DNA of 64,000 bases, taken from positions 1,178,001 through 1,242,000 of the forward strand of contig CAXXLG010000002.1 in assembly GCA_963674495.2 (NCBI GenBank). Reading direction: 5' to 3'. Of this stretch, positions 34,303 to 42,846 are shown in pieces (the first letter of the stretch is position 1; each line of letters opens with the position of its first letter). The position numbers and the translations under genes were made by a program. The DNA is from RGIG3178 sp963674495 (GTDB taxonomy: Bacteria; Bacillota; Clostridia; Christensenellales; QAND01). The notes below the pieces were generated by a model. That model did not search any database. It was not told where the DNA came from and saw nothing but the letters and a program-made list of their open reading frames with translations.

Positions 34303-36027
34303 ATGAAAGGTATTATTGCATCCCCGGGTATTGCCATCGGTACGGCGTTTGTGCTCCAGCACAACGACGTGGTCATCGACGACACGCTACTCAAATCCGA
34401 TGCACAATGTGCTGAGGAAGAGGAGAAGTTCCGTGCCGCACTGGTAGCGACGGAAGTACAGCTCAACGAGGTCGTCGAGATTACGGAAAAACGGCTGAGT
34501 TCCAAGGAAGCGGACGTGTTTCGCGCGCATCTGATGATGTTATCTGATCCCATGTTGGAAGAAGCGGTATTGGATAAGATCCAAAACGGAAAGATGAATG
34601 CCGCCAAAGCCGTAAAGGAATCCACCGCGGAGATCGCGCAGATACTCGCTTCTTTGGATGACGAATACATGCGCGAGCGCGCAGCGGACGTCAAGGATGT
34701 CGGCGGTCGGCTTTTGGATTGCGTGACCGGCAATACGCGGGTATCGCTGAACGATTTGCGCGATGAAGTGGTGGTGTTTGCCAACGATTTGACTCCGTCG
34801 GATACCGCGACGATGGACATGGAATTTGTCAAAGGGTTTGTAACGGAGGTGGGCGGACGCACGTCGCACACGTCCATCATCGCCCGCATCATGGGCTTGC
34901 CCGCGGTGGTGGGCACCGGTGACATACTCTCCAAGGTCAAACACGGCGATAAGGTGGTTCTGGACGCCATCGACTGCGATGTTTTTGTCAATCCGAGCAA
35001 TGCTGAATTGGCGCAGGCGGAGAAGAAGTTCGAGGCGTTCATGGCGCACAAGCAGGAGTTGGACAAGGTTAAAATGCTGCCCGCCGAGACCAAGGATGGT
35101 CACAAGGTTGAGGTTGTGGGCAACATCGCGGCGCCTAAGGACGTCAAGGGCGTGCTGGAAAACGGCGGCGAGGGTGTCGGGTTGTTCCGCACGGAGTTCC
35201 TTTATATGAGCAGTCCCGAACTGCCCACCGAAGACGCGCAGTTCGAGGTATATAAAGAAGTAGCGGAAGCGCTTCATGGGCATCCGGTCATCATTCGTAC
35301 GCTGGACATCGGCGGTGATAAAGAGGCCGAGTGCATATCCTTTCCCGAGGAAATGAATCCGTTTTTGGGATGGCGTGCGGTACGCATGTATTTTGACAGG
35401 CTGGACATCATCAAACCGCAAATTCGCGCGCTGCTTCGCGCCAGCGCGTTTGGCAACATTTTGGTCATGTACCCGATGATTATATCCGCGGAAGAGATAT
35501 ATAAGATGAAGGACATCGTTGACCAGTGCAAGGCCGAGCTGAAAAACGAAGGCATTGCGTTCAACGAGAAAATGCCTATCGGCACAATGGTGGAAACGCC
35601 GGCGGCGTGCATCAATGCGGATAAGCTGGCAAAGATCGTCGATTTCTTCTCCATTGGCACCAACGATCTTACGCAGTACGTGTTGGCGGTGGATCGCGGC
35701 AACGAGATGATTGCTGATCTGTACAAGCCGCTGCATCCTGCAGTCATCCGTGCTTTAAAGATGGTCATCGAAGCCTCTCATGAGGCGGGAAAGTGGACCG
35801 GTGTATGTGGCGAACTGGCAGGGGACGAACGCGGAGCCATTCTGCTATTGGGTCTTGGGCTGGATGAGTTTAGCATGAGCGCCGGTTCCATTCCTACCAT
35901 CAAGAACCTCATCCGCCGCGCGGATATGACAAAGGTGAAGCAAGCGGTGAACGAATGCCTTGAAATGTTCACCACCGCTGAGGTGGAAGCACGCCTTGAC
36001 AAGTTGATCGAAGAGATCTATGCATAG
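34303..36027 (+). CDS. ptsI: PTS enzyme I (phosphoenolpyruvate-protein phosphotransferase)
   Basis: Transfers phosphate from PEP to HPr. The 574-residue protein starts GIIASPGIAIGTAFVL, with the HPr-binding helical domain following. The phospho-His is in VGGRTSHTSIIAR (about residue 188). The PEP-binding barrel shows EGVGLFRTEFLYM, RTLDIGGDKE and the Cys-bearing TGVCGELAGD. Length is standard. The site is GAGAGGTG about ten bases before ATG 34303. Confidence 0.96.
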   Translation: MKGIIASPGIAIGTAFVLQHNDVVIDDTLLKSDAQCAEEEEKFRAALVATEVQLNEVVEITEKRLSSKEADVFRAHLMMLSDPMLEEAVLDKIQNGKMNAAKAVKESTAEIAQILASLDDEYMRERAADVKDVGGRLLDCVTGNTRVSLNDLRDEVVVFANDLTPSDTATMDMEFVKGFVTEVGGRTSHTSIIARIMGLPAVVGTGDILSKVKHGDKVVLDAIDCDVFVNPSNAELAQAEKKFEAFMAHKQELDKVKMLPAETKDGHKVEVVGNIAAPKDVKGVLENGGEGVGLFRTEFLYMSSPELPTEDAQFEVYKEVAEALHGHPVIIRTLDIGGDKEAECISFPEEMNPFLGWRAVRMYFDRLDIIKPQIRALLRASAFGNILVMYPMIISAEEIYKMKDIVDQCKAELKNEGIAFNEKMPIGTMVETPAACINADKLAKIVDFFSIGTNDLTQYVLAVDRGNEMIADLYKPLHPAVIRALKMVIEASHEAGKWTGVCGELAGDERGAILLLGLGLDEFSMSAGSIPTIKNLIRRADMTKVKQAVNECLEMFTTAEVEARLDKLIEEIYA

Positions 36028-36059
36028 GATATGAAAGTCTGTTTGCAATAGAAAAGCGC

Positions 36060-36089
36060 GAAACGGCAGGGTGTAACCCCTGCCGTTTC
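36060..36089 (+). terminator. Hairpin after ptsI
   Basis: GAAACGGCAGGG and CCCTGCCGTTTC form a 12-base perfect stem with a six-base loop. There is little T-tract, so termination strength is uncertain. Confidence 0.65.
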
Positions 36090-36207
36090 AGCATGTCAAG
36101 GATCACGTGCCCGGTGTACGAATGGCCAAAAGCAGACGGCGCTGACATGGTTTGTGGTTGCGCGAGAGGGGAAATGACGGTACACTTTATACAGGCAGGT
36201 GATGGGC

Positions 36208-36840
36208 ATGGAAAAATGGACGATACGGGATTTTACGGAGCAGCTCTCGGATAAGGCACCGGTGCCGGGCGGTGGCGGCGCGAGCGCACTCGCAGGCGCG
36301 TTGGGCGCTGCGCTGGGGCATATGGCAGCGGCGCTGACGGTGGGCAAAAAGCGGTATGTGGTATATGAACAGCAGTTGACCCAGCGGATGCAGGACCTGC
36401 AAACGTACCGACATGCGTTGCTTATGGGCATACAACAGGATGCGGACGCTTTTTTGACGTTGCGCGAAGCCTATTCGTTGCGCGCGCATACAGAGCAGGA
36501 CAAAGCCATCAAGGCGGAAGCGATCCAACGGGCGCTTATGGTAGCGGTGCAACCGCCAATGGATATCCTCTCCAACTGCGAAATGGTGACACAATCGCTG
36601 TTGGCGTTATATCCCATGACAAGTAGGCTTGTTATCAGCGATATCGGCTGCGCAGCGGCGATGTGCCGCGCGTGCATGGAGGCGGCGTTGCTCAACGTGT
36701 TGATCAACACAGGCTCTATGGCGGACAGGGATAAAGCGCATGCGCTTGAAAATCAGGCAAAAGAACTGTGTACGCAGGGCATGTCACGCTGTGAGGACGT
36801 ATACAAGGCGGTGAAAGGATCTTTATGCAAGGAGAACTGA
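36208..36840 (+). CDS. fchA: Methenyl-THF cyclohydrolase / formimino-THF cyclodeaminase (FchA)
   Basis: A 210-residue all-helical protein of the cyclodeaminase family. The N-terminal signature APVPGGGGASALAGALGAALGHMAA is clear, and helices follow to the end. In Clostridia and acetogens FchA acts as the methenyl-tetrahydrofolate cyclohydrolase. ATG 36208 is chosen, with AGGTG upstream; GTG 36199 and ATG 36202 are in-frame alternatives. It overlaps folD by 16 bases, so the two enzymes are made together. Confidence 0.88.
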   Translation: MEKWTIRDFTEQLSDKAPVPGGGGASALAGALGAALGHMAAALTVGKKRYVVYEQQLTQRMQDLQTYRHALLMGIQQDADAFLTLREAYSLRAHTEQDKAIKAEAIQRALMVAVQPPMDILSNCEMVTQSLLALYPMTSRLVISDIGCAAAMCRACMEAALLNVLINTGSMADRDKAHALENQAKELCTQGMSRCEDVYKAVKGSLCKEN

Positions 36841-37688
36841 GGGGAGCTGCCACGGCCAAGGCGCTGCGGTTTGCGATACAAACAAGCGTTGAGCATTTGC
36901 AACGGCGCGGTATTACGCCGCTGCTTGCCATACTGCGCGTAGGGGATAGCGAAGACGATAGGACATATGAGAACAGTCTCGTGCGGCGCTGCGAACGGGC
37001 TGGCGTGGCGGTCAGATGTATGGCGTTGACACAAAGTTGCACTACGCAGGATTGCGTGGATGTCATCGGTTCGCTCAACGGCGACGAGGACGTACACGGC
37101 GTATTGATGATGCGCCCATTGCCGTCACACCTGAACGAACACGCCATTATCCAGGCGCTGGACGAACATAAGGACGTAGATGGCATGACGGCGGCATCGT
37201 TGGCCCGTATTTTTATGGGCGAATCCGATGGTTTCGCGCCTTGTACGGCTCAGGCGGTCATGGCACTTTTAAAGCACGAAGGTATACCGGTTTCGGGACG
37301 GGAAGTCGTCATCATCGGCCGCAGCCTTGTGGTGGGCAGGCCGCTTGCCATGCTGATGCTCAAAGGAAATGCGACGGTAACCGTTTGCCATACGCGTACA
37401 AGGTCACTATCTGATGTCTGTCGCCGAGCGGATATACTCGTTGCCGCGGCGGGCCAAAAGCATATGGTGGACAGGAATTTTGTCAAAACCGGCGCCATAC
37501 TGATCGACGTGGGCATCCATATGGACGAAGAGGGAAATCTATGCGGGGATATCCATCCGGATGCATACGACAAAGCGCAGGCATATTCGCCGGTGCCCGG
37601 TGGCGTGGGCAGCGTTACGGGATGGATTCTGCTGGGACATGTGGTAGACGCGGCCAAACGAGCAGGGGGGGTTACAAATGCCGAATAA
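36825..37688 (+). CDS. folD: Methylene-THF dehydrogenase (FolD), cyclohydrolase residues missing
   Basis: A 287-residue FolD. The NAD(P)-binding GRSLVVGRPLAMLML, the DVDGMT aspartate and the PVPGGVGSVT signature are all present. In normal FolD the catalytic motif is Y-x3-K; here it reads TYENSLVRRC, with Leu in place of Lys. The usual QLPLP reads MRPLP, losing the Gln. Both residues are known to be required for cyclohydrolase activity. It therefore probably acts as a dehydrogenase only, with FchA supplying the other step. ATG 36825 lies inside fchA. Confidence 0.88.
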   Translation: MQGELRGAATAKALRFAIQTSVEHLQRRGITPLLAILRVGDSEDDRTYENSLVRRCERAGVAVRCMALTQSCTTQDCVDVIGSLNGDEDVHGVLMMRPLPSHLNEHAIIQALDEHKDVDGMTAASLARIFMGESDGFAPCTAQAVMALLKHEGIPVSGREVVIIGRSLVVGRPLAMLMLKGNATVTVCHTRTRSLSDVCRRADILVAAAGQKHMVDRNFVKTGAILIDVGIHMDEEGNLCGDIHPDAYDKAQAYSPVPGGVGSVTGWILLGHVVDAAKRAGGVTNAE

Positions 37689-38244
37689 GGAAGAGCGACA
37701 TAGTGCGCTGGTGCGAGACATACAGCAGTGCGAGGGCTGCGTATTATATCGAGAACGGATAAATCCCGTACCCGGCGAAGGCAGTTTGTCCGCGCGCCTT
37801 ATGCTCATAGGCGAAGGTCCGGGCAAGCAGGAGGATGCACAGGGTCGTCCGTTTATCGGACGGGCCGGTTTGTTGCTCGAACAGATGCTTGACAGCATCG
37901 GCCTTGACAGGAATATGGTGTACATCGCCAATGTGGTCAAGTGCCGCCCGCCAAAAAACCGCGCGCCCAAACCGGATGAGGCAGAGGCTTGTTTGAAATA
38001 CCTGTGGGAACAGATCGATCTTGTCGACCCGGACATTATTCTGCTGCTGGGTGCGACGGCATTGAATTATGTATTGGACCGCAACCTGCGCATCACAAAA
38101 TCGCGCGGGAAATGGTTTGACCTTTCGGGAAGACCGCTCATCGCCACATTTCATCCGGCGGCTCTGCTGCGAGATCCAAACAAAAAAGTGGACACGTTTA
38201 AGGATATGTTGGCCATCGACAGGCGGTTGAAGGGATTGGGATAA
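37678..38244 (+). CDS. Uracil-DNA glycosylase, family 4 (Fe-S type)
   Basis: Removes uracil from DNA. The 188-residue protein shows CEGCVLY near residue 18 (two cluster cysteines), motif GEGPGKQEDAQGRPFIGRAG, VVKCRPPKNRAP with a further Cys, and the C-terminal ATFHPAALLRDP. These are the four-Cys [4Fe-4S] family-4 features. It overlaps folD by 11 bases and so probably shares its transcript. Confidence 0.93.
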   Translation: MPNKEERHSALVRDIQQCEGCVLYRERINPVPGEGSLSARLMLIGEGPGKQEDAQGRPFIGRAGLLLEQMLDSIGLDRNMVYIANVVKCRPPKNRAPKPDEAEACLKYLWEQIDLVDPDIILLLGATALNYVLDRNLRITKSRGKWFDLSGRPLIATFHPAALLRDPNKKVDTFKDMLAIDRRLKGLG

Positions 38245-38349
38245 ATTTTACAAAGATGTAAAATACGTAATATTATTGCAACATCTTGATTTGCGGACAA
38301 ATATTGGGATTATCTGTCCGATCCGCCGAAATCCGCACGTATACTCGCT

Positions 38350-38378
38350 TTGACAATGGGTAAATATTGCGTTACAAT
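38350..38378 (+). promoter_or_regulatory. Promoter upstream of the SH3/peptidoglycan-binding gene
   Basis: TTGACA (38350-38355), a 17-base spacer and TACAAT (38373-38378). The predicted start leaves a leader of about 265 bases before the gene at 38650. Confidence 0.7.
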
Positions 38379-38396
38379 GAGCCGAAAAGAAGGAAT

Positions 38397-38429
38397 CTTG
38401 GCCCATTTGGCATGAAGTAAATGGCCAAG
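38397..38429 (+). promoter_or_regulatory. Leader hairpin close to the transcription start
   Basis: CTTGGCCCATTT pairs with AAATGGCCAAG (one bulge) around an 11-base loop. It begins about ten bases after the predicted transcription start. It includes the ATG of the small frame at 38421. Confidence 0.45.
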
Positions 38430-38618
38430 ATCGATTGTAAATATACGGTAAAGCAAGTCGGTTCGCCGATGGATTTTTGGAAATATTTAGCAAAATGGCA
38501 TAGCGATGTATCAATGCTGCTATCGCACGAGAGAATGCAGAGGATTCTTTCCAGGTTATACGGCATGAAACGACAAAAAATCCGTTCAATAACGCTTGCC
38601 GGGACGGTTTTGGGATAA
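38421..38618 (+). CDS. Possible 65-residue leader-encoded protein (uncertain)
   Basis: An open frame in the long leader encodes a basic, helix-prone protein (GSPMDFWKYLAKWHSDVSML). No good ribosome site precedes it and the ATG is buried in a hairpin. It may be a real small protein or simply open leader sequence. No family known. Confidence 0.25.
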   Translation: MAKIDCKYTVKQVGSPMDFWKYLAKWHSDVSMLLSHERMQRILSRLYGMKRQKIRSITLAGTVLG

Positions 38619-38649
38619 CCGAAATTCTTGCGGGAAAGAAGGACATCGA

Positions 38650-40014
38650 ATGAAGGGTTCAAAAAGGCGCGTGCAATGCTTTGTATTGGTCGCACTGTTG
38701 ATAGGGCAGATGGGATTGGGGGGTGCGGCTTCAGCCAACGCGGAGGGCCTTGAAGAAGCCAACCTGCTGCAGTATTCGTATGTGGACAGCGAGGAGCTTG
38801 TGGAAGAATTCGAGATGGGCAATCTGTTGTTGTACACCGAAGGTACCGCCGAGCAGGGAGATGACGGCGTGATCGATGACAGCGTCTTGACCGAGGAGGA
38901 TGATACCGGCGGAATCGACGAGGACCCGACGGAGGATGTGGCTGTTGATTCGGGTACTGGCATCGGACGTTTGATGGGCAACAACGTCAAGCTGCGTGCG
39001 CAGGCCAATTCGGACGGCGAGATTTTGGCCGAACTGAATGAAGGGGCTACGCTGACTATCCTTGAAAAAGACGGGCAATGGCTGCATGTTGCGTTCGGTA
39101 TCCTAGAGGGATGGGTGCACAACGACTATGTGTTTGAAGTTACCGAGACAGGATTGAACGGCACGATATTGCGCGACGGCGTAAACTTCCGCAGAGAGGG
39201 AAACCTTGACGCCGAGGTGATAACCCAGCTGAACGCAGGCACGGGCGTACAGGTGACGGATTATATCTATGAATGGTACATGGTAACGTACGGCGGCAAC
39301 ACCGGTTATATACGCAACGACTGCATTATGGTGACCGGATCGTTTACCGGAGAGGCCACCACGCGCATGCTCAAGAGCGGCATGAGCGGAGATGCCGTCG
39401 AAAAAGCGCAGAATGAGCTCAAGAGGCGCGGGTTCTTCATTGGCACGGTGACTGGCGATTACGGTCCCAAGACAACGCGTGCCGTTAAGGATTTCCAATC
39501 TGCTGCCAAACTGACCGCAGATGGCGTCATTGGCGCACGGACGATGGAACTTTTGTACGGGAACAACAATATAAAGGTGACCATTGCCACAGCCAGCCAG
39601 GTCAAGGGACGGGTGGTAAAGACGGAATGGAGCAAGGTCAACGGCATCATTCCGCGTGGCAAGAAGTTTAAGGTCATTGACGTACGTACCGGCGTATCCT
39701 GGACAGAGCAGCGACGGGGCGGCTATCTGCACATTGACTCCGAACCCGTATCCGCCAGCGATACCAATAAGCTCAAGAGCGTTTACGGCGGACGCTGGAG
39801 TTGGAACCGCCGCGCCGTGTGGGTGATTTACGGAAGCTACGTATTTGCGGCCAGTATGAACGGTATGCCGCACGGCAACGAGAGTATAGGGAGCAGCAAC
39901 AATTTCAGCGGGCACCACTGCATTCACTTCTATAAGAGCAGAACGCATTGCAGCAACAAGGTGGATTCGAAACATCAGGAGATGGTGTTGGCAGCCTATA
40001 AAGCAGGAAGATAG
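38650..40014 (+). CDS. Secreted SH3b x2 / peptidoglycan-binding protein with unknown C-terminal domain
   Basis: A 454-residue exported protein. A signal peptide spans residues 1 to about 33 (CFVLVALLIGQMGLGG ... SANAEG). An acidic linker follows, then two bacterial SH3 domains (LMGNNVKLRAQANSDGEILA, about 108-165; RDGVNFRREGNLDAEVIT, about 172-230). A PG_binding_1 domain covers about 240-305 (KSGMSGDAVEKAQNELKRRG). The last 150 residues hold His/Cys stretches (NFSGHHCIHFYKSRTHCS) and could be a catalytic or binding domain that I cannot name. It probably acts at the cell wall. AAGGA precedes ATG 38650. A strong terminator follows. Confidence 0.8.
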   Translation: MKGSKRRVQCFVLVALLIGQMGLGGAASANAEGLEEANLLQYSYVDSEELVEEFEMGNLLLYTEGTAEQGDDGVIDDSVLTEEDDTGGIDEDPTEDVAVDSGTGIGRLMGNNVKLRAQANSDGEILAELNEGATLTILEKDGQWLHVAFGILEGWVHNDYVFEVTETGLNGTILRDGVNFRREGNLDAEVITQLNAGTGVQVTDYIYEWYMVTYGGNTGYIRNDCIMVTGSFTGEATTRMLKSGMSGDAVEKAQNELKRRGFFIGTVTGDYGPKTTRAVKDFQSAAKLTADGVIGARTMELLYGNNNIKVTIATASQVKGRVVKTEWSKVNGIIPRGKKFKVIDVRTGVSWTEQRRGGYLHIDSEPVSASDTNKLKSVYGGRWSWNRRAVWVIYGSYVFAASMNGMPHGNESIGSSNNFSGHHCIHFYKSRTHCSNKVDSKHQEMVLAAYKAGR

Positions 40015-40021
40015 AGACTTC

Positions 40022-40050
40022 AAAACAGCCCGCGCAGCGGGCTGTTTTTT
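40022..40050 (+). terminator. Terminator after the SH3 gene
   Basis: AACAGCCCGC and GCGGGCTGTT arms with a GCA loop, followed by T6. Confidence 0.9.
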
Positions 40051-40160
40051 ATGTAGCCCGTAAAAAAACAATTTTATAATTCAAACGCACTTGTGGCATA
40101 GCGGTTTCTGGAATACAATAAAATCAATATGTCGGCTCTGGCCGGAAAAGAGGACACAGC

Positions 40161-41330
40161 GTGAAAAACAGAATGAAAGCCGTTGCCCTGATCCTGGCAT
40201 TGGCAGTGGTGTTTGCCGGCGGATATACCATAGGTTCGTTGGGAAAGAGCAGCGATGAGTATTCCGAGGATTTTATCCGCACAAGCCGTGAAATGACAGA
40301 AATTCTTGAGGATAATTACTACCTCGGTGTGGATCAGAGTGAGTTGGAGGACGGGATGCTTCACGGCCTGGCTCAGAGCGTAGGCGACCCGTATACGTAC
40401 TATCTCAACGCGAGTGAATTGGTAGAGTACACTGCGGGAAACGCGGAGAGCTATGAGGGCATAGGTGTGTTGATCACGCTCAACGACAACGGGCTGCCGA
40501 TGGTAACGCGTGTTTTCAGCAACAGCCCCGCACAAAGTGCGGGCATTGTCAAGGGCGATGTGTTCACTGAGGTGGACGGTGAAGATATCCAGCCCGGTAC
40601 CTCACTGGATGATTTGAGCTTAACCTCGTCCAAACTGCGCGGCGAACCGGGCACGGACGTTATGGTGACGCTGATGCGCGAAATGGAATCCATAACGCTA
40701 ACGCTTACCCGTGCGGCGGTGGACATCGAGTATGTGGAATCGCGCATGCTGACAGGTGACATTGGCTATGTATCGCTGTCCGACTTCTCCATGCATTGTG
40801 CCGACGAGGTGCAAAACGCCATTCAAACATTGAGTGGGCAGGGCATGAAGAAATTGATCTTCGATCTGCGATTCAACCCCGGTGGCTATGTGAACTCCGC
40901 CGTTCAGATTGCAGACCTGTTTTTGGATGAAGGCGTGGTGGTGTATACCGTGTATGCTGATGGATCGGAGGAGGAATATTTGTCTTACGACGATAAATAC
41001 GATATTCCGCTTGTCGTGCTGGTCAACGAATACTCGGCGTCATCGGCCGAGATCCTTACCGGTGCGCTCAAGGACCGCGGTGCTGCGACGGTGGTGGGCA
41101 CCAAGACGTACGGCAAGGGCATCATCCAGTTGATGTATCCGCTGTCCGGCGGTGGCGCACTGAACGTGACCATAGCGAGCTATTCTACGCCAAACGGTAT
41201 AAGAATCCATGGCATCGGCATTGAACCGGACGTGCAGGCGCAGTTACCCGAAGAAGTGCTCAACGGAACTGTGAGCTTCACGGACGAAAACGATACACAG
41301 CTTCAGACCGCCATTGATCTTTTGAAATAG
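40161..41330 (+). CDS. S41 carboxy-terminal processing peptidase (CtpA family)
   Basis: A 389-residue CtpA-type protease. An N-terminal membrane anchor (AVALILALAVVFAGGYTIG) precedes a PDZ domain (GIGVLITLNDNGLPMVTRV...GIVKGDVFTEVDGEDI, about 97-170). The protease core shows LIFDLRFNPGGY, the Ser in NEYSASSAEILTG and the Lys in TKTYGKGIIQ. It is the second S41 gene in the window; the two share architecture but little sequence outside motifs. GTG 40161 is read with AGAGGA upstream; ATG 40173 is an alternative. Confidence 0.9.
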   Translation: MKNRMKAVALILALAVVFAGGYTIGSLGKSSDEYSEDFIRTSREMTEILEDNYYLGVDQSELEDGMLHGLAQSVGDPYTYYLNASELVEYTAGNAESYEGIGVLITLNDNGLPMVTRVFSNSPAQSAGIVKGDVFTEVDGEDIQPGTSLDDLSLTSSKLRGEPGTDVMVTLMREMESITLTLTRAAVDIEYVESRMLTGDIGYVSLSDFSMHCADEVQNAIQTLSGQGMKKLIFDLRFNPGGYVNSAVQIADLFLDEGVVVYTVYADGSEEEYLSYDDKYDIPLVVLVNEYSASSAEILTGALKDRGAATVVGTKTYGKGIIQLMYPLSGGGALNVTIASYSTPNGIRIHGIGIEPDVQAQLPEEVLNGTVSFTDENDTQLQTAIDLLK

Positions 41331-41479
41331 CAGCACAAAGAAAGATCATGCAAAATGCCCTGCTATATGGCAGGCATTACGCACGCTGTCCGCCTTAAAT
41401 ACGCAAAATAATATGCGCCTTTATGAAAATATCGCATTGAAGCATTGCAGGATCGATAAAGATTGTACAATGGTCATCA

Positions 41480-41505
41480 TATCCCGGCTACCGCCGGGAT
41501 TTTGT
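41480..41505. terminator. Terminator between the S41 gene and the convergent repeat protein
   Basis: ATCCCGGC and GCCGGGAT arms with a TACC loop, followed by TTTTG on the plus strand. Confidence 0.75.
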
Positions 41506-41518
41506 ATTATTAAGGCCA

Positions 41519-42394
41519 TTATGGAAGATCGTCGTTTGGTACCGGCATAGACATGAGCGGGTTTTCGTCCCCTCTGGAATCGTCTCGGCCGGTGCGCATG
41601 AGTGTGGACATGAGCGGGTTGCCCTGACCACCCTGCAAGAGCATGGACATGAGCGGGTTGCCCTGACCACCCTGCAAGAGCATGGACATGAGCGGATTGC
41701 TTTGACTTCCCTGCATAAGCATGGACAGCATCGGATTACTCTGGCTTCCCTGTAAGAGCATGGACATGAGGGGATTGCCTATGCCTCCGGGGGGTAGCGG
41801 TGAGTTCTCCCGCCTCTCTCCGCCCGGCTGTCGGTTTTTCATGGCGTCCAGAAGCGGACCCATGCCGCCAAGCGATTGTTTGAGTCTGGACTCGAGATGC
41901 CGCGATAAAAATGCGTGCGACCCCTCCTTATTTAATTGCGAAAGCGTCTGATGCATATGATGTATATCATCAAGAGCACCGGCCGTATGGGCAATCGGTT
42001 TTTCCAAATGATGCGTTTTAGCCACGTTCGTTTGGGTCATTACATTCCAGAACGCACGGGGATCCTTATCCACGCGTGCATGGCCGTCGTGACGCGCGAT
42101 GGCGGCGCGTATGCGTGCGCTCTGTATCAACTGCGCACTGTTGGCCTTAACGGTTATGGCTGCGCTCGCAACGGACTGCGCCTGCGGTGGCAAATACGCA
42201 TATAGCCGCTGTATATCTTCCTGTGTATCGCTCTGCAAGCACGAAGCGAGCAGAAAGATGGCGGTGGCATTCACCGGGTGCTCACCATAACATGGTATGG
42301 ATTCGGGTGCTTTGGGGACCGTCGGTTGGTGTATTTTTGCGGGTACACGCACCGCTGGCTTTGACGGCAAAGATCGATAGCGATAGGGACGCAT
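41519..42394 (-). CDS. Protein of unknown function with C-terminal 13-residue tandem repeats
   Basis: A 291-residue protein with no family that I recognise. The N-terminal half is basic and Pro-rich, then Ala/Gln-rich and helical (about 60-150). The C-terminal third is built of 13-residue repeats of the pattern NPLMSMLLQGGQG, four full copies plus flanking degenerate ones. No signal peptide or membrane helix is seen. ATG 42394 follows GGAGGTGA. It diverges from the gene at 42485 across 90 bases, so the two may be regulated together. The Met/Leu-rich repeats suggest self-assembly or a sticky surface. Confidence 0.65.
   Translation of the reverse strand: MRPYRYRSLPSKPAVRVPAKIHQPTVPKAPESIPCYGEHPVNATAIFLLASCLQSDTQEDIQRLYAYLPPQAQSVASAAITVKANSAQLIQSARIRAAIARHDGHARVDKDPRAFWNVMTQTNVAKTHHLEKPIAHTAGALDDIHHMHQTLSQLNKEGSHAFLSRHLESRLKQSLGGMGPLLDAMKNRQPGGERRENSPLPPGGIGNPLMSMLLQGSQSNPMLSMLMQGSQSNPLMSMLLQGGQGNPLMSMLLQGGQGNPLMSTLMRTGRDDSRGDENPLMSMPVPNDDLP
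41614..41769 (-). repeat. 39-bp tandem repeat coding for the 13-residue units
   Basis: Four consecutive 39-base units start at 41614, 41653, 41692 and 41731. The first two are nearly identical and the others drift. The length is a multiple of three, so copy-number change keeps the frame. Confidence 0.85.
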
Positions 42395-42484
42395 TGAATC
42401 ACCTCCGCTTTACTGTATTCGCCCTGCACCCGATGCGTGTACGCCACATAGGATGAATCAGCGGACAATACGGGGAGGATTACC

Positions 42485-42793
42485 ATGAAAAAAGATTTAA
42501 AAAGCAGTATACGCAACAGAAAGACAGCAAGGCAACCGGAGGAGCAGAGCGCGAAGGACCAGGCGTTTGCTGGTCTAACGCCCCAACAGGCAATGCTGCT
42601 CAAATCGCTGCAGGGGAAAAGCCAGCAGGAATTGCAGGATGCCTTCTACCATACGGCGCAGCAGCAGATTAATAATGATGCGTTCGATGAGACCGCAATA
42701 TTGGAAATGATCGATCGCATGGGTACTATGATCACGCGCGAACAAAAAGACAGGATGTACCAAATGCTGCGTTCGCTACATGGCGGTGGTTGA
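42485..42793 (+). CDS. Small hydrophilic protein of unknown function
   Basis: A 102-residue charged, helix-rich protein (QAMLLKSLQGKSQQELQDAFYH ... ETAILEMIDRMG). It has no Cys, no signal peptide and no family I recognise. ATG 42485 follows GGGGAGGA. It diverges from the repeat protein gene and lies upstream of nth in the same direction. The Gln/Leu-rich stretches resemble in composition the helical part of the divergent protein, so a partnership is possible but not shown. Confidence 0.6.
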   Translation: MKKDLKSSIRNRKTARQPEEQSAKDQAFAGLTPQQAMLLKSLQGKSQQELQDAFYHTAQQQINNDAFDETAILEMIDRMGTMITREQKDRMYQMLRSLHGGG

Positions 42794-42846
42794 ACGCGGC
42801 ATTGAAGGGATGTATAATAAGTAGACGTATGCTAAGGAGGAAAGAC

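Noticed and set aside
38245..38264. ATTTTAC/GTAAAAT dyad after the UDG gene as a terminator
   Set aside because: The stem is all weak pairs apart from one G-C and has no T-tract; it could be an operator or chance.
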